Shown in pieces: positions 46,184 to 56,082 of a DNA stretch of 64,000 nucleotides. The notes beneath the pieces are model-generated. The model made no database searches and was not told where the DNA came from. It saw nothing but the letters and a program-made list of their open reading frames with translations. A program made the translations under genes and the position numbers. The stretch is from Echinicola soli (GTDB lineage: Bacteria; Bacteroidota; Bacteroidia; Cytophagales; Cyclobacteriaceae): positions 4,191,001 through 4,255,000 of the forward strand of contig NZ_CP041253.1 in assembly GCF_006575665.1 (NCBI RefSeq), in the 5' to 3' direction. Numbering within the stretch: the stretch's first letter is position 1; every line of letters begins with the position of its first letter.

Positions 46184-47533
46184 TTGCTTTCCTCCATCAA
46201 ACATAGTATCAACCAACCGGTATCCATCGCATCACTGGTTAATTTCAGGATGTTTTTTGGTACTATCATGCTCATCAGTGTACTGCGTTTTGTCTCCAAT
46301 GGCTGGATAGAAACGCAGTACCTGGAGCCTGTGTTCCATTTTCCCTATTATGGTTTTGAGTGGATCAAGCCATTGGGAAGCATGGGTATCTATGGCCTTT
46401 TTGCCTTGATGGTACTGGCCGCGACAGGAATTATCATTGGATTTCAATACCGGCTTTCAGCCTTATTTTTCTTCCTTGCATTCACCTATGTGGAATTGAT
46501 CGACAAGACCAATTACCTCAATCATTATTATTTTGTCAGCATTATTGCTTTCGTGTTGATCGCTGTCCCTGCACACCGGAATTTCTCCGTTGATGCCCTT
46601 CTTTCGCCCGGAAAAACGGTGCAAAGGGTTTCGTATGGCTATGTTTTGATCATCCGGCTCCTGCTAAGCCTGGTTTACTTTTATGCAGGACTGGCCAAGC
46701 TAAATTCCGATTGGATGTTAGAGGCTTTACCACTAAAAATCTGGCTACCTCCCCATACCGGCCTGCCGTTGATCGGTCCGCTTATGGATGAGACCTGGGT
46801 AGCTTACGCTTTCAGTTGGTTTGGAGCGATCTATGACCTTAGCATTCCGTTCTTGCTTTTCTACCGAAAAACACGACCTTACGCTTTTGGTGCGGTAGTT
46901 CTTTTTCACCTCTCCACCTGGTTGCTCTTTCCCATTGGCATGTTTCCCTTTATCATGATACTGGCCACTACTATTTTCTTTTCCCAAGAAACCCACGAGC
47001 GAGTACTTTCTACACTAAAAGGAGTGTTAAAGATCAGGAAAAAAACCACCCAATTGGCCACAACTTACCAGGCCAAAAACCAATGGCTGATCTGGATCCT
47101 TTTTGCCGCTTTGTTCATTTTCCAGGCAGTATTTCCATGGAGGTTTCTGGCTTACCCCGGCAAGCTCTTTTGGACAGAGCAAGGGTACCGTTTTTCCTGG
47201 CGTGTCATGCTGATGGAAAAGGCCGGCTATGCCATTTTCCACGTCCGTGACCCTGCATCGGGAAAAGAATGGGAAGCTTATGCCAACGATTATCTTACGC
47301 CCATGCAGGAAAAGCAAATGGCTACCCAGCCCGATATGATCTTACAGTTTGTCCATTTCCTCGAAAAACAGCTGCAAGACCAGGGAATCACCGATCCGGA
47401 AATAAGGGCTGAAGTTTATGTTTCGCTGAATGGCCGGGGAAGCCGGCTGTTCATTGACCCGGAAGTGGACCTGACCGACAAAAAAGACAGTTTCAAACAC
47501 AAAGATTGGATATTACCTTATACCGATAGATGA
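46184..47533 (+). CDS. HTTM-domain membrane protein (vitamin K-dependent carboxylase-like)
   Basis: The 449-residue protein resembles the HTTM / gamma-carboxylase-like family: NFRMFFGTIMLISVLRF (~20-36), DKTNYLNHYYFVS (~107-119), YFYAGLAKLNSDWM (~165-178) and the C-terminal YVSLNGRGSRLFIDPEVDLT (~409-428). Seven or eight hydrophobic segments lie in ~20-330, followed by a soluble C-terminal part. No ATG is usable before the conserved NFR segment: the frame opens with TTG directly after the imelysin TAA (TAATTG), so a TTG start, or ATC a few codons on, is needed. Its stop overlaps the receptor ATG (ATGA). The reaction carried out in this setting is not known. Confidence 0.85.
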   Translation: MLSSIKHSINQPVSIASLVNFRMFFGTIMLISVLRFVSNGWIETQYLEPVFHFPYYGFEWIKPLGSMGIYGLFALMVLAATGIIIGFQYRLSALFFFLAFTYVELIDKTNYLNHYYFVSIIAFVLIAVPAHRNFSVDALLSPGKTVQRVSYGYVLIIRLLLSLVYFYAGLAKLNSDWMLEALPLKIWLPPHTGLPLIGPLMDETWVAYAFSWFGAIYDLSIPFLLFYRKTRPYAFGAVVLFHLSTWLLFPIGMFPFIMILATTIFFSQETHERVLSTLKGVLKIRKKTTQLATTYQAKNQWLIWILFAALFIFQAVFPWRFLAYPGKLFWTEQGYRFSWRVMLMEKAGYAIFHVRDPASGKEWEAYANDYLTPMQEKQMATQPDMILQFVHFLEKQLQDQGITDPEIRAEVYVSLNGRGSRLFIDPEVDLTDKKDSFKHKDWILPYTDR

Positions 47534-49956
47534 AAAGACTTCTACTCTCAATTATTTGCTTGTCAATGGCTTCTGCTTCCTACGGGCAGAGCACCATTAC
47601 CGGAAAAATCACCAGCAACCAAACGGAATTGCCCGGTGCTACTATATACCTCCGCGATACTCCCCATCATACAGTAACTGATCTTGATGGCCATTACCGG
47701 CTTACTTCCCTGCCAAAAGGCAACTATACACTAGTGGTATTTTATACGGGAAAAGCAACCATCACCCATCCCGTCACCATAGGAGCAGGAGAGGAAAATC
47801 TACAGCTGGATTTCGTTATGGAAGATATCAGCAAAAACCTTGACGATGTGACGGTCATGACTGAAGAAACGGTTACTTACGGCATCAAAAGGCTGAATAC
47901 AGTAGATGGTTCCAATATTTACGAGGCAAAAAAAAATGAAGTCATAGAGCTGGCAGACATGACGGCAAATCTGGCTACCAATAACAGTCGCCAAGTGTAT
48001 GGCAAGGTGCCGGGGCTGAACATTTATGAAAGCGATGGCGCCGGTCTCCAACTCGGCATAGGTGCGCGGGGACTTGATCCCAGTCGGACCGCCCACTTTA
48101 ATGTACGCCAAAACGGCTATGATATCAGTGCCGATGCCCTGGGTTATCCGGAAAGTTACTATACCCCTGCGCTGGAGGCTGTTAGCCGGATAGAAGTCGT
48201 CCGCGGTGCTGCCTCATTGCAATATGGTACCCAGTTCGGGGGGCTGTTGAATTTCAAGCTCAAAAAAGGCCCAAAGGATGAGAAATTGGCCGTTACCCTA
48301 AGAAATTCTGTGGGATCCTACGGTTTTTTAAATACCTTCACCAGTCTTGGCGGCACTATCGGCAAGTGGAACTATTACACTTTTTTCCAATATAAGCGCG
48401 GGGACGGCTGGCGTGATAACAGTGGATTTGATTCAAAAATGGCTTATACCTCTTGGGTTTACCAACCTCATGACCGCTTCAAAGTGACCTTTCAATACAC
48501 CTTCATGGATTACCTGGCCCAACAACCCGGAGGACTGACGGATGCCATGTTTGAAAAAAATCCCAGGCAATCCATCCGGTCCCGGAATTGGTTCCAGGTC
48601 AAATGGAACCTTTTAGCCAATATCGTTGATTACAAATTCACGGACAGAACCAAGCTAAACGTCCGTAATTTTGCCCTGATCGGTGGCAGGGATGCTCTTG
48701 GCAACCTGGGAAGAATCGACCGGGTAGATGATCTGGAAGAGCGAAACCTATTTGTCGATGATTTCACCAATTTCGGTTCAGAAGTCAGGCTTGTCCATAC
48801 ATATGATCTTAAAGAACAGAAACATGTGGCCCTGATCGGCGCACGCTATTACCAGGGGCTTACCGACCGAAAGCAGGGGCTTGGCAGTGATGGCAGTGAC
48901 GCGGACTTTCGTTTTCTTCATCCAGAAGCACTAGAGGACTCGGATTATGATTTTCCAGGAAAAAACCTGGCTGTTTTTGCAGAAAATGTATTCAACTTGT
49001 CCACAAAACTCAGCCTTACTCCGGGAATCCGCTTTGAACACATTCAGACAAAAGCAAAGGGATATTACACCCGCTCCACCAAAGTGCTGGATCGGGATAC
49101 CGGATTTGCAGTGGATTCGACTTTCCAGGTACCTGAATCCAGGACCAGCACCCGGTCATTTGTATTTACCGGGCTGGGCTTAAGCTATAAACCCGGCGAC
49201 CACCATGAACTCTATGCCAATTTCTCCCAAAACTATCGGTCCATAAATTTTAACGATATCCGGGTAAACAACCCCAACCTGGTAGTGGATGAAGATATTC
49301 AGGACGAAAGCGGTTATAATATTGACCTGGGTGTGAGGGGAAACAAAGCAGGTTTATTTAATTATGACATCAGCGTTTTTTACCTACGGTACAATGACCG
49401 CATCGGAGCCATCCTGAAAACAGATCCTGAAAATTTCCGCATATACCGCTACCGTACCAACATTGCTGATGCTTACAGTGCAGGAGTAGAGGCATTTGCT
49501 GAAATAGATCTTCTTGAAGCCACACACCTGGGTGACCGATATCATGTGAATTTATTTTCCAACTTTTCATTGATCAGGGCACGCTATCTCCATTCCGGGG
49601 AGACAGCAGTGGAGGGTAACCTGGTAGAACTTGTGCCGCCATTCAGCATCCGCCCGGGGCTTACGTTTGGAAATAAGGATTTTCAATTGACTTACCAATA
49701 CGCCTTTGTACAGGAACATTTCACTGATGCCAGCAATGCCAGACAAACGGCCTCTGCGGTAGAAGGAATTATCCCTTCTTATCATGTGATGGACCTGTCT
49801 TTAAGCTATCGCTACAAGTGGGCAAAGCTGGAGGCCTCTGTAAACAATCTTAGCAACAATGTCTATTTTACCAGACGGGCCTCCGGCTATCCCGGGCCGG
49901 GAATTATCCCGTCCGAGGGAAGGACTTTCTTCCTAACAGCTGAATTCAGGTTTTGA
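47530..49956 (+). CDS. FecA-like TonB-dependent receptor
   Basis: The 808-residue outer membrane receptor has a signal peptide (MKRLLLSIICLSMASASYGQ), a carboxypeptidase-D-like domain (~22-100, TGKITSNQTELPGATIYL), a plug (~115-260; RQVYGKVPGLNIYESDGAG, VRGAASLQYGTQFGGLLNF) and a barrel ending in FFLTAEFRF. The plug wording matches receptors for ferric dicitrate and similar chelates in Bacteroidota. It is the last gene of the four-gene operon, coupled to the HTTM gene by a 4-bp overlap, and presumably imports the ligand that the imelysin and DUF4856 proteins handle. No FecI/FecR-type regulator is present. Confidence 0.92.
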   Translation: MKRLLLSIICLSMASASYGQSTITGKITSNQTELPGATIYLRDTPHHTVTDLDGHYRLTSLPKGNYTLVVFYTGKATITHPVTIGAGEENLQLDFVMEDISKNLDDVTVMTEETVTYGIKRLNTVDGSNIYEAKKNEVIELADMTANLATNNSRQVYGKVPGLNIYESDGAGLQLGIGARGLDPSRTAHFNVRQNGYDISADALGYPESYYTPALEAVSRIEVVRGAASLQYGTQFGGLLNFKLKKGPKDEKLAVTLRNSVGSYGFLNTFTSLGGTIGKWNYYTFFQYKRGDGWRDNSGFDSKMAYTSWVYQPHDRFKVTFQYTFMDYLAQQPGGLTDAMFEKNPRQSIRSRNWFQVKWNLLANIVDYKFTDRTKLNVRNFALIGGRDALGNLGRIDRVDDLEERNLFVDDFTNFGSEVRLVHTYDLKEQKHVALIGARYYQGLTDRKQGLGSDGSDADFRFLHPEALEDSDYDFPGKNLAVFAENVFNLSTKLSLTPGIRFEHIQTKAKGYYTRSTKVLDRDTGFAVDSTFQVPESRTSTRSFVFTGLGLSYKPGDHHELYANFSQNYRSINFNDIRVNNPNLVVDEDIQDESGYNIDLGVRGNKAGLFNYDISVFYLRYNDRIGAILKTDPENFRIYRYRTNIADAYSAGVEAFAEIDLLEATHLGDRYHVNLFSNFSLIRARYLHSGETAVEGNLVELVPPFSIRPGLTFGNKDFQLTYQYAFVQEHFTDASNARQTASAVEGIIPSYHVMDLSLSYRYKWAKLEASVNNLSNNVYFTRRASGYPGPGIIPSEGRTFFLTAEFRF

Positions 49957-50020
49957 AGTACTTTATTGTCACGTCCCTTTAGACTGGGAAATAGCTTACT
50001 GCAATAATTCTCTTTTTATT

Positions 50021-50430
50021 GAGTCAGAGACCCAATGCTTGGGAGTGCTGGGGCGGAGACCCAGCACCACTTTCAGTAATATAGCCACAGGCTTTTTCCA
50101 CCAATTATATTTTGTTCCTCTAAATCCTAAATTTTTACCTACTGGCCTGTCCTACGCTCCCCCGACCCCTAAAGGGGCGAAGCTGACACATTGCCAACTG
50201 AGTCAGAGACTCAATGCTTAGGAGTGCTGGGGCGGAGACCCAGCACAACTTTCAGTAATATAACCACAGGCTTTTTCCACCAATTATATTCTGTTCCTCT
50301 AAATCATATTTTTTTGCCTACTGGCCTGTCCTACGCTCCCCCGACCCCTAAAGGGGCGAAGCTGACACATTGCCAACTGAGTCAGAGACTCAATGCTTAG
50401 GAGTGCTGGGGCGGAGACCCAGCACAACTT
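50021..50430. repeat. Tandem repeat, 2.3 copies of a 179-bp unit
   Basis: Copies start at 50021, 50200 and 50379, with exact 179-bp spacing; the third stops after ~52 bp. Each starts GAGTCAGAGAC and has a hairpin TGCTGGGGCGGAGACCCAGCA and a second stem CCCCTAAAGGGG. Copies 1 and 2 differ at only a few bases. Single degraded pieces lie at 26378-26428 (5' part) and 51518-51564 (3' part). The stretch 49957-50516 holds no gene. Short frames that run through the unit appear twice and are not credible proteins. Confidence 0.85.
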
Positions 50431-50516
50431 ACATTTAGATTTTAAAAGCATGAGGTAATCCTTTACCTTAGCTGCCAGAGTAACTACTTCATGCCGGCAG
50501 CTTTACATCGCTTCAC

Positions 50517-51296
50517 TCATTCCGTATCCAAGTCCCACTCTTCGTTCATCTGCGTAATGGCATGATAGGCCGTCATATCAAACTGGCAAGGAACTACGGA
50601 AGCGTAATTATTGGCTATGGCCCACTCGTCGTTATCTTCTCCTTTGTCAAAATTCACAAAGTTTCCAGCCATCCAGAAATACTTTCTGCCATTGGGATCG
50701 AAGCGCTCATCAAATTCCTCTTGCCACTTGGCCCTGGCCTGGCGGCAAAGTTTAATGCCCTTGATTGCCTCATTCCGTTTGGGAGGGAAGTTGACATTAA
50801 GGGCTACTCCTTTTGGCATGCCATGTTCAAGCACCTGCTTGGCGATCTTGTAAACATATTCCTCCACATGCGAAAAGTCCGCCTTGGCGCTGTAATCACA
50901 CAAACTAAATCCAATGGAAGGATACCCCTCAATCGCGCCTTCAATCGCCGCAGACATCGTCCCAGAATAAAGTACACTGATGGAGGTATTGCTCCCGTGA
51001 TTGATTCCACTGACAATCAAATCTGGCTTTCGCTCATGAAACACATAGTGCTTGGCCAACTTCACACAATCCGCTGGCGTCCCGCTTGATTTGTATGCTT
51101 CCACATCATCAAAAATCTCTTCTTCATCCAATCTCAGTGTATTGCCAATGGTAATGGCGTGGCCCATTCCTGACTGTGGACTGTCCGGTGCCACGACGAC
51201 TACCTCGCCGAGTTTTTTCATTACATTTACCAAGACCCTGATACCCCGGGAAGTAATACCATCGTCGTTAGATACTAAAATAAGTGGTTTAGTCAT
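50517..51296 (-). CDS. surE: 5'/3'-nucleotidase SurE
   Basis: The 259-residue cytosolic enzyme removes phosphate from nucleoside monophosphates. The N-terminal metal site ILVSNDDGITSRGI has Asp11-Asp12; SGTPADCVKLA (~70-80), SGINHGSNTSISVLYSGTMS (~95-114) and VNFPP complete the family pattern. Length is normal for the family. The gene is alone: the tandem repeat lies downstream and a 346-bp gap upstream. Confidence 0.96.
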   Translation of the reverse strand: MTKPLILVSNDDGITSRGIRVLVNVMKKLGEVVVVAPDSPQSGMGHAITIGNTLRLDEEEIFDDVEAYKSSGTPADCVKLAKHYVFHERKPDLIVSGINHGSNTSISVLYSGTMSAAIEGAIEGYPSIGFSLCDYSAKADFSHVEEYVYKIAKQVLEHGMPKGVALNVNFPPKRNEAIKGIKLCRQARAKWQEEFDERFDPNGRKYFWMAGNFVNFDKGEDNDEWAIANNYASVVPCQFDMTAYHAITQMNEEWDLDTE

Positions 51297-51642
51297 TAAA
51301 ATATTGTTTTAGGATTATTACCTTGAAAAGGTCTTTTATATAAAAATGATATTTCGCTTTGATCGGTGAAATTAGGAGACATCATTCTCCTTTATCCCAT
51401 TGTTCAGATTACTGATCAAATTTACGATAAAGCCTTCAAAAACAAAGAATGATGAAGCGGAGATTATTGGTTATTTGCTATTGAGATACTGGGTTATTGG
51501 GTTACTAAAATCCACTGCCTAATGGCCTGTCCTACACTCCCCCGACTCCTAAAGGGGTGAAGCTACCGCACACTATACCAACCGAATACAGGCTATTGGT
51601 AATGATGAAGGTCATCGTACCTCGTACTTGGTACTCAGCATG
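51297..51642. other. 346-bp gap upstream of surE
   Basis: No gene is seen. 51518-51564 is a fragment of the 179-bp repeat unit (GGCCTGTCCTACACTCCCCC and on through AAAGGGG). The surE promoter should lie in the AT-rich part next to 51297. Confidence 0.5.
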
Positions 51643-52278
51643 CTACTGCTGCTTCAACTCATTGTAATAAGCGGTAATTCGTAGCAAATCCCCTCTCCTG
51701 TCACAATCAAGCCTGTTTTTACGCATATAAAGCTTCACTTCATCTTCCCTGTCCTCCATATAGCCCAACAGGTCTTTCCGCTTTTGGCTGTATTCTACAA
51801 TCTTTCCATCGGTCAAAAAATAATAATCAAATGCCAATTTATTGGTCGTGCTCATGGGAGGGCCATACATTGGAGACATATACATGCTGTACATTCCCAT
51901 GTTTCGTGTATCGGTGGTAATGTATTCCCGGCACAACAAGGTAATATCATCCCCTTCCGTAAGTAGTTCAAAGAAAATCGGCACCTCATAGTTGTTATTG
52001 TTTACATCATAGGGAAGGCTGTAAAAGGAACGCATTCCGCCATAAAACTCATCAAAAATTTCAAAGCGCGAAATAGAAGAGCTATTATAGGTATGGATAC
52101 CCTCATTCTGGACCTGGACTATATTTTTCTCCAGATCATATTTTACTTTCCCCTTGTAAACATCTCCACTACTCAGGTAAAGGGTACCATCATGCCAAAC
52201 TTGCGAAGGAAAGTTCTGGGCACCAACATACTGCACAGTTATAAACAGGAAAACAACTATTGAAAGGAGTCTTTTCAT
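51643..52278 (-). CDS. Secreted hypothetical protein
   Basis: The 211-residue protein has a signal peptide (MKRLLSIVVFLFITVQYVGAQ). Its first half has short beta-strands around LYLSSGDVYKGKVKYDLEKN (~34-53), a pattern seen in small lipocalin-like or outer-membrane-associated proteins of Bacteroidota. A Met/Pro/Tyr-rich loop (YSMYMSPMYGPPMS) sits at ~130-143, and the C-terminal ~50 residues are charged and helical. No family is recognised. It stands alone between surE and ribBA. Confidence 0.75.
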   Translation of the reverse strand: MKRLLSIVVFLFITVQYVGAQNFPSQVWHDGTLYLSSGDVYKGKVKYDLEKNIVQVQNEGIHTYNSSSISRFEIFDEFYGGMRSFYSLPYDVNNNNYEVPIFFELLTEGDDITLLCREYITTDTRNMGMYSMYMSPMYGPPMSTTNKLAFDYYFLTDGKIVEYSQKRKDLLGYMEDREDEVKLYMRKNRLDCDRRGDLLRITAYYNELKQQ

Positions 52279-52431
52279 GACAAACGCATTTGATTCTACT
52301 TTAAACTAACGAAAATAAAGACGAATTAGTTAATCAATCTGTCTCAAATTATATTAGAAAAGTTTAAATCGAACGCAGAGGACGCTGATCTTTTCATGAT
52401 ATTCGAAGATTGATTTTTTTGCTCAATACAC

Positions 52432-52470
52432 AAAAAAACTACTGACCCGAAATTGGTTTCTGATCAGTAG
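52432..52470 (-). terminator. Intrinsic terminator of ribBA
   Basis: CTACTGA (52439-52445) and TCAGTAG (52464-52470) form a hairpin followed on the minus strand by TTTTTTTG, about 60 bp past the ribBA stop codon. Confidence 0.75.
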
Positions 52471-52531
52471 CTATCTTTCGCAGGTATTTATCTGCACCTT
52501 TCGAACTTCTATTAGCAGTATTTCGGCCAGA

Positions 52532-53767
52532 TTATTTCATCTTGTTGATTTCTTTTTTAAGGATTTGGTGCCCCATTTTATCACGCTTGGTGGTCAGGTA
52601 GCGTTCATTGTGGGCATTTGGGGAAATCTCCAAGGCCACTGTATCCACAATTTCCAGTCCATAACCAAGAAGGCCAGCCCGTTTGGTAGGATTATTGGTC
52701 AGCAATTTGATCTTGGACACACCAAGGTCACGAAGGATTTGGGCTCCTACACCGTAATCCCTTTTATCCATCGGAAAGCCAAGAGCTTGGTTTGCCTGGA
52801 CGGTATCCATTCCTTCCTCTTGCAGTTTGTAAGCTTTTAATTTATTGATAAGCCCGATGCCTCGGCCTTCCTGGTTCATGTAAAGTACCACACCCTTACC
52901 GGCTTGATTGACCATTTCCATGGCACTGTGCAGCTGAGGCCCGCAGTCACATCTACATGAGCCAAATATATCACCAGTCACACAGGAAGAATGCACCCTT
53001 ACGAGTATAGGCTCTCCTTCTTTCCACTCCCCTTTTACCAAGGCCATGTGGATTTCATCAGTGTTGGTCTGGCGGAAGGCAATCAGGTCAAAATCCCCGA
53101 ATTCCGTAGGCAATTCGACACCAATTTCCCGTTTGATAAGCGATTCGTTTTTAAGGCGATAGGCGATAAGGTCTTTTATACTCACCAATTTCAGATCAAA
53201 ACGCTTGGCCACCTCGACCAGATCAGGAACCCTGGCCATCGTACCATCATCATTCATGATCTCTACCAGCACACCGGCAGGATAAAGTCCGGCTAATCTG
53301 GCCAAGTCAATGGCCGCTTCTGTATGTCCCGTTCTTCTCAGTACACCTCCTCTTTTGGCCTTTAGCGGGAAAATATGTCCTGGCTTGCCCAGCTCATCAG
53401 GATGAATATCATCATCGATCAGGGCTTTGATCGTTTTGGCACGGTCACTGGCGGAAATTCCCGTAGTACAACCATGACCGATCAAATCTACTGAAACGGT
53501 AAATGGTGTTTCGTAGGTAGCCGTATTACGTCCCACCATCAGCTCTAGTCCCAGCTCCTCACATCTATCTTCTATAATGGGTGCGCAGATAAGCCCACGT
53601 CCATAGGTTGCCATAAAATTGATAATCTCAGGAGTCACTTTCTCTGCTGCACAGACAAAATCCCCCTCGTTTTCGCGGTCTTCATCATCTACTACAATGA
53701 CCACTTCCCCGTTTTTGATCGCTTCTATTGCCTCCTCAATGGAATCAAGTTTAATTTCTTCAGCCAT
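52532..53767 (-). CDS. ribBA: Bifunctional DHBP synthase / GTP cyclohydrolase II
   Basis: From the ATG at 53767 the protein has 411 residues; a TTG 21 bp upstream is in frame but less likely. It makes two riboflavin precursors: 3,4-dihydroxy-2-butanone 4-phosphate from ribulose 5-phosphate (N-half, [19 protein letters not shown] at ~23-41, and [17 protein letters not shown]) and the pyrimidine from GTP (C-half, zinc motif [17 protein letters not shown], and [11 protein letters not shown]). Both halves are complete. No FMN riboswitch is seen: only 83 bp separate it from the dnaG stop codon, so co-transcription with dnaG is possible. Confidence 0.96.
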   Translation of the reverse strand: MAEEIKLDSIEEAIEAIKNGEVVIVVDDEDRENEGDFVCAAEKVTPEIINFMATYGRGLICAPIIEDRCEELGLELMVGRNTATYETPFTVSVDLIGHGCTTGISASDRAKTIKALIDDDIHPDELGKPGHIFPLKAKRGGVLRRTGHTEAAIDLARLAGLYPAGVLVEIMNDDGTMARVPDLVEVAKRFDLKLVSIKDLIAYRLKNESLIKREIGVELPTEFGDFDLIAFRQTNTDEIHMALVKGEWKEGEPILVRVHSSCVTGDIFGSCRCDCGPQLHSAMEMVNQAGKGVVLYMNQEGRGIGLINKLKAYKLQEEGMDTVQANQALGFPMDKRDYGVGAQILRDLGVSKIKLLTNNPTKRAGLLGYGLEIVDTVALEISPNAHNERYLTTKRDKMGHQILKKEINKMK

Positions 53768-53850
53768 AATTTTTTCTTCAATGGTCAATCAAAGGTGCAA
53801 AAATACACCCTTTATTCTCTAAAACCGAGAAACCCCTTATTTAGTTTGGT

Positions 53851-55803
53851 TTATCGTGACTTAACTGTCCCCAGCTGTTTATTGATATCACGCAATGAAC
53901 CCGTTAACGATATCAAAACCATCTGAAAATCTGTCACTTCATCTTCTTTCCCCTGCTCTTCAGCAGTTCTGATTTTTTCCATGGTTTCGTCCACCATTTT
54001 TTCAAGAACCCTTCGCTTCAATCGTAAGATTTCATTGAAGGTGGTTTTGGATAGGTCATCTGATTCCCGATTGGTGTAGATCATGTGCTTTTGCTCCCAA
54101 TTGTCAGACATTTCATGCCTTTGGGAAATCATATTGATCACCTCTCCTTTCAGCTGGCTATCATCTAATTTTATGAAGTATTCTGTATCTGGCAAAATAC
54201 CTTTTTTAAGGGCCCGCTTGTATTCGATAAACAACTTTTGATAAATCGGTGTTTGGAAGGAAATATCGCCCGTCTCTTGGATCAGGTACTCACAAACATG
54301 CAAATCATCCGACACTTTCTCAAAGCCATAGGTAACCAACAGCCTCATCATTTCCCTTTCCTGTTTGGCCAAAACATCTGTTGAGGACCATTTGTTCTTT
54401 TCCTCGGGAAGGAATTCCTCAAATGGAGTATCGGGTGATGACGGAGGGGGGGCTTGCTGCTTGTCCTTGTAGTAAGCATCTTTTTGCCCCTTTAGCAGGA
54501 TCTTGTTCAGCTCGGCCAGCACAATGTCCTCATCCATCTTTAGGAGCCTGGCAGACTCCTTCACATATACCGAGCGGGTAATGGGATCAGGAATCTTGGC
54601 CACACTCTGCACCACCTGGCGCACCGTATCCGCCCGTTTGATAGGATCATGTGCTGCTTCCTCGGCATACAGCTCAATCTTAAAGGCTATAAAATCCCGG
54701 GCATGGTCATTAAGGTACTGTTGGAAAGCTTCTGAACCTACTTTTCGGGAATAGCTGTCCGGGTCATCTCCCTCCGGGAACACCACTGCCTTTACATTCA
54801 ACCCACCTTCCAAGAGCATGTCAATACCCCGAAGAGAGGCCTTGATGCCGGCAGCGTCCCCATCATAGAGCACCGTGACATTGTCCGTAAACCGTTTGAT
54901 CAGTTTGATCTGGTTTTCAGTAAGTGAAGTACCCGAAGAAGCGACGACATTTTCGATGCCCGAAAGGTGCATGGAAATCACATCGGTATAGCCTTCCACC
55001 AGATAGCAATTGTCCTGGCTCCTTATGGCCTGCTTGGCTTGGTAGATTCCGTACAGCACATCACTTTTATGGTAAATGGCTGTCTCCGGAGAGTTAATGT
55101 ATTTTGGCTGCTTCTTATCGTTGGTCAGGATTCTGGCACCAAAGGCTATAGGCTTACCTGCCAGGTTATGGATCGTAAACACCACCCTCCCGCGAAAACG
55201 GTCGTATTTCCGAGAAGGATCCCCTTCTTTTTGGAGGATCAGCCCCCCTTTAAGGAGAATGTCATCCGAGTGTCCGGCCTTGTTCGCCGCATTGTGCAGA
55301 TGATCCCAGCTGTCCATGGCATAGCCCAGGTCAAACTTCTCTATGGTAGACAAGTTAAATCCCCGTTCCTTGAAATAACTGAGGCCAACGGATTTGCCCT
55401 CATCGGATTCCAGCAAGTTTTTGGAAAAGAAGTCCCTTGCAAAACTTTGGACGATATAAAGGCTCTCCCTTTCATTGTAAGCCTGGACTTCTTCTGGTGT
55501 TGCCGCTTTTTCCTCCTCGATCTCAATGCCATATTTCTGGGCCAGATGCTTAATGGCTTCGTTAAAACCGATGCCCTCAATATCCATCACAAATTTCAGG
55601 GCATCCCCGGCCGCTCCACAGCCAAAGCACTTGTATATCTGTTTGGCAGGGGATACGGAAAAGGATGGTGATTTTTCATTATGAAAGGGACAGCATGCCC
55701 AGAGGTTTTGGCCTTTTTTCTTTAACGACACGTAGTCATTGACCACTTCCTCAATATCTACTCGCTCCTTTACTTTTTCTGTCGTTATATTGCTTAATCC
55801 CAT
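53851..55803 (-). CDS. dnaG: DNA primase
   Basis: The 650-residue primase lays RNA primers at the replication fork. The CHC2 zinc finger is intact: Cys38-PF-His41 and Cys59-FG-Cys62. The catalytic core follows, with Toprim motifs VEGYTDVISMH (~266-276) and VTVLYDGDAAGIKASLRG (~304-321). The C-terminal ~170 residues correspond to the DnaB helicase-binding region and are, as usual, poorly conserved. A TAnnTTTG element lies 20-27 bp upstream. It is divergent from mrp. Confidence 0.97.
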   Translation of the reverse strand: MGLSNITTEKVKERVDIEEVVNDYVSLKKKGQNLWACCPFHNEKSPSFSVSPAKQIYKCFGCGAAGDALKFVMDIEGIGFNEAIKHLAQKYGIEIEEEKAATPEEVQAYNERESLYIVQSFARDFFSKNLLESDEGKSVGLSYFKERGFNLSTIEKFDLGYAMDSWDHLHNAANKAGHSDDILLKGGLILQKEGDPSRKYDRFRGRVVFTIHNLAGKPIAFGARILTNDKKQPKYINSPETAIYHKSDVLYGIYQAKQAIRSQDNCYLVEGYTDVISMHLSGIENVVASSGTSLTENQIKLIKRFTDNVTVLYDGDAAGIKASLRGIDMLLEGGLNVKAVVFPEGDDPDSYSRKVGSEAFQQYLNDHARDFIAFKIELYAEEAAHDPIKRADTVRQVVQSVAKIPDPITRSVYVKESARLLKMDEDIVLAELNKILLKGQKDAYYKDKQQAPPPSSPDTPFEEFLPEEKNKWSSTDVLAKQEREMMRLLVTYGFEKVSDDLHVCEYLIQETGDISFQTPIYQKLFIEYKRALKKGILPDTEYFIKLDDSQLKGEVINMISQRHEMSDNWEQKHMIYTNRESDDLSKTTFNEILRLKRRVLEKMVDETMEKIRTAEEQGKEDEVTDFQMVLISLTGSLRDINKQLGTVKSR

Positions 55804-55822
55804 GATGCATTCTTAATAAATT

Positions 55823-55830
55823 CAAAGATA
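55823..55830 (-). promoter_or_regulatory. Candidate -7 element of dnaG
   Basis: On the minus strand this reads TATCTTTG, an exact TAnnTTTG match, 20-27 bp upstream of the dnaG ATG. No clear -33 TTG is seen. Confidence 0.4.
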
Positions 55831-56082
55831 GAAAAGTCCGTGGAAACTTCCTTTCTCTCCTACACTTCTAAAAAGAAACTATTCCTTCTCGTTCGAAGTT
55901 GTATGGTATCGGACATTAATTACGAAGTACAAGGGATTAGGTACAAAGTATAAGATAGTAAGGTATATCCTAATACCTGATCAAGCAGCTACTATCTAAA
56001 TCCCCATTTTCACCGATAATTGGACACAATAATTTTAATTCGTATCAATAAGCACTAACTTGCGCAAAATTTACCTATCGTA

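Noticed and set aside
50039..50400. Two similar 60-69 codon frames in the tandem repeat
   Set aside because: They arise from the same repeat unit twice; not supported as proteins.
50021..50430. Possible CRISPR array
   Set aside because: The unit is a 179-bp tandem duplication without short direct repeats and unique spacers, and no cas gene is near.
53768..53850. FMN riboswitch upstream of ribBA
   Set aside because: Only 83 bp separate ribBA from dnaG and none of the conserved RFN helices can be found.
54967..55671. 234-codon open frame on the plus strand inside dnaG
   Set aside because: Antisense to the conserved primase core.
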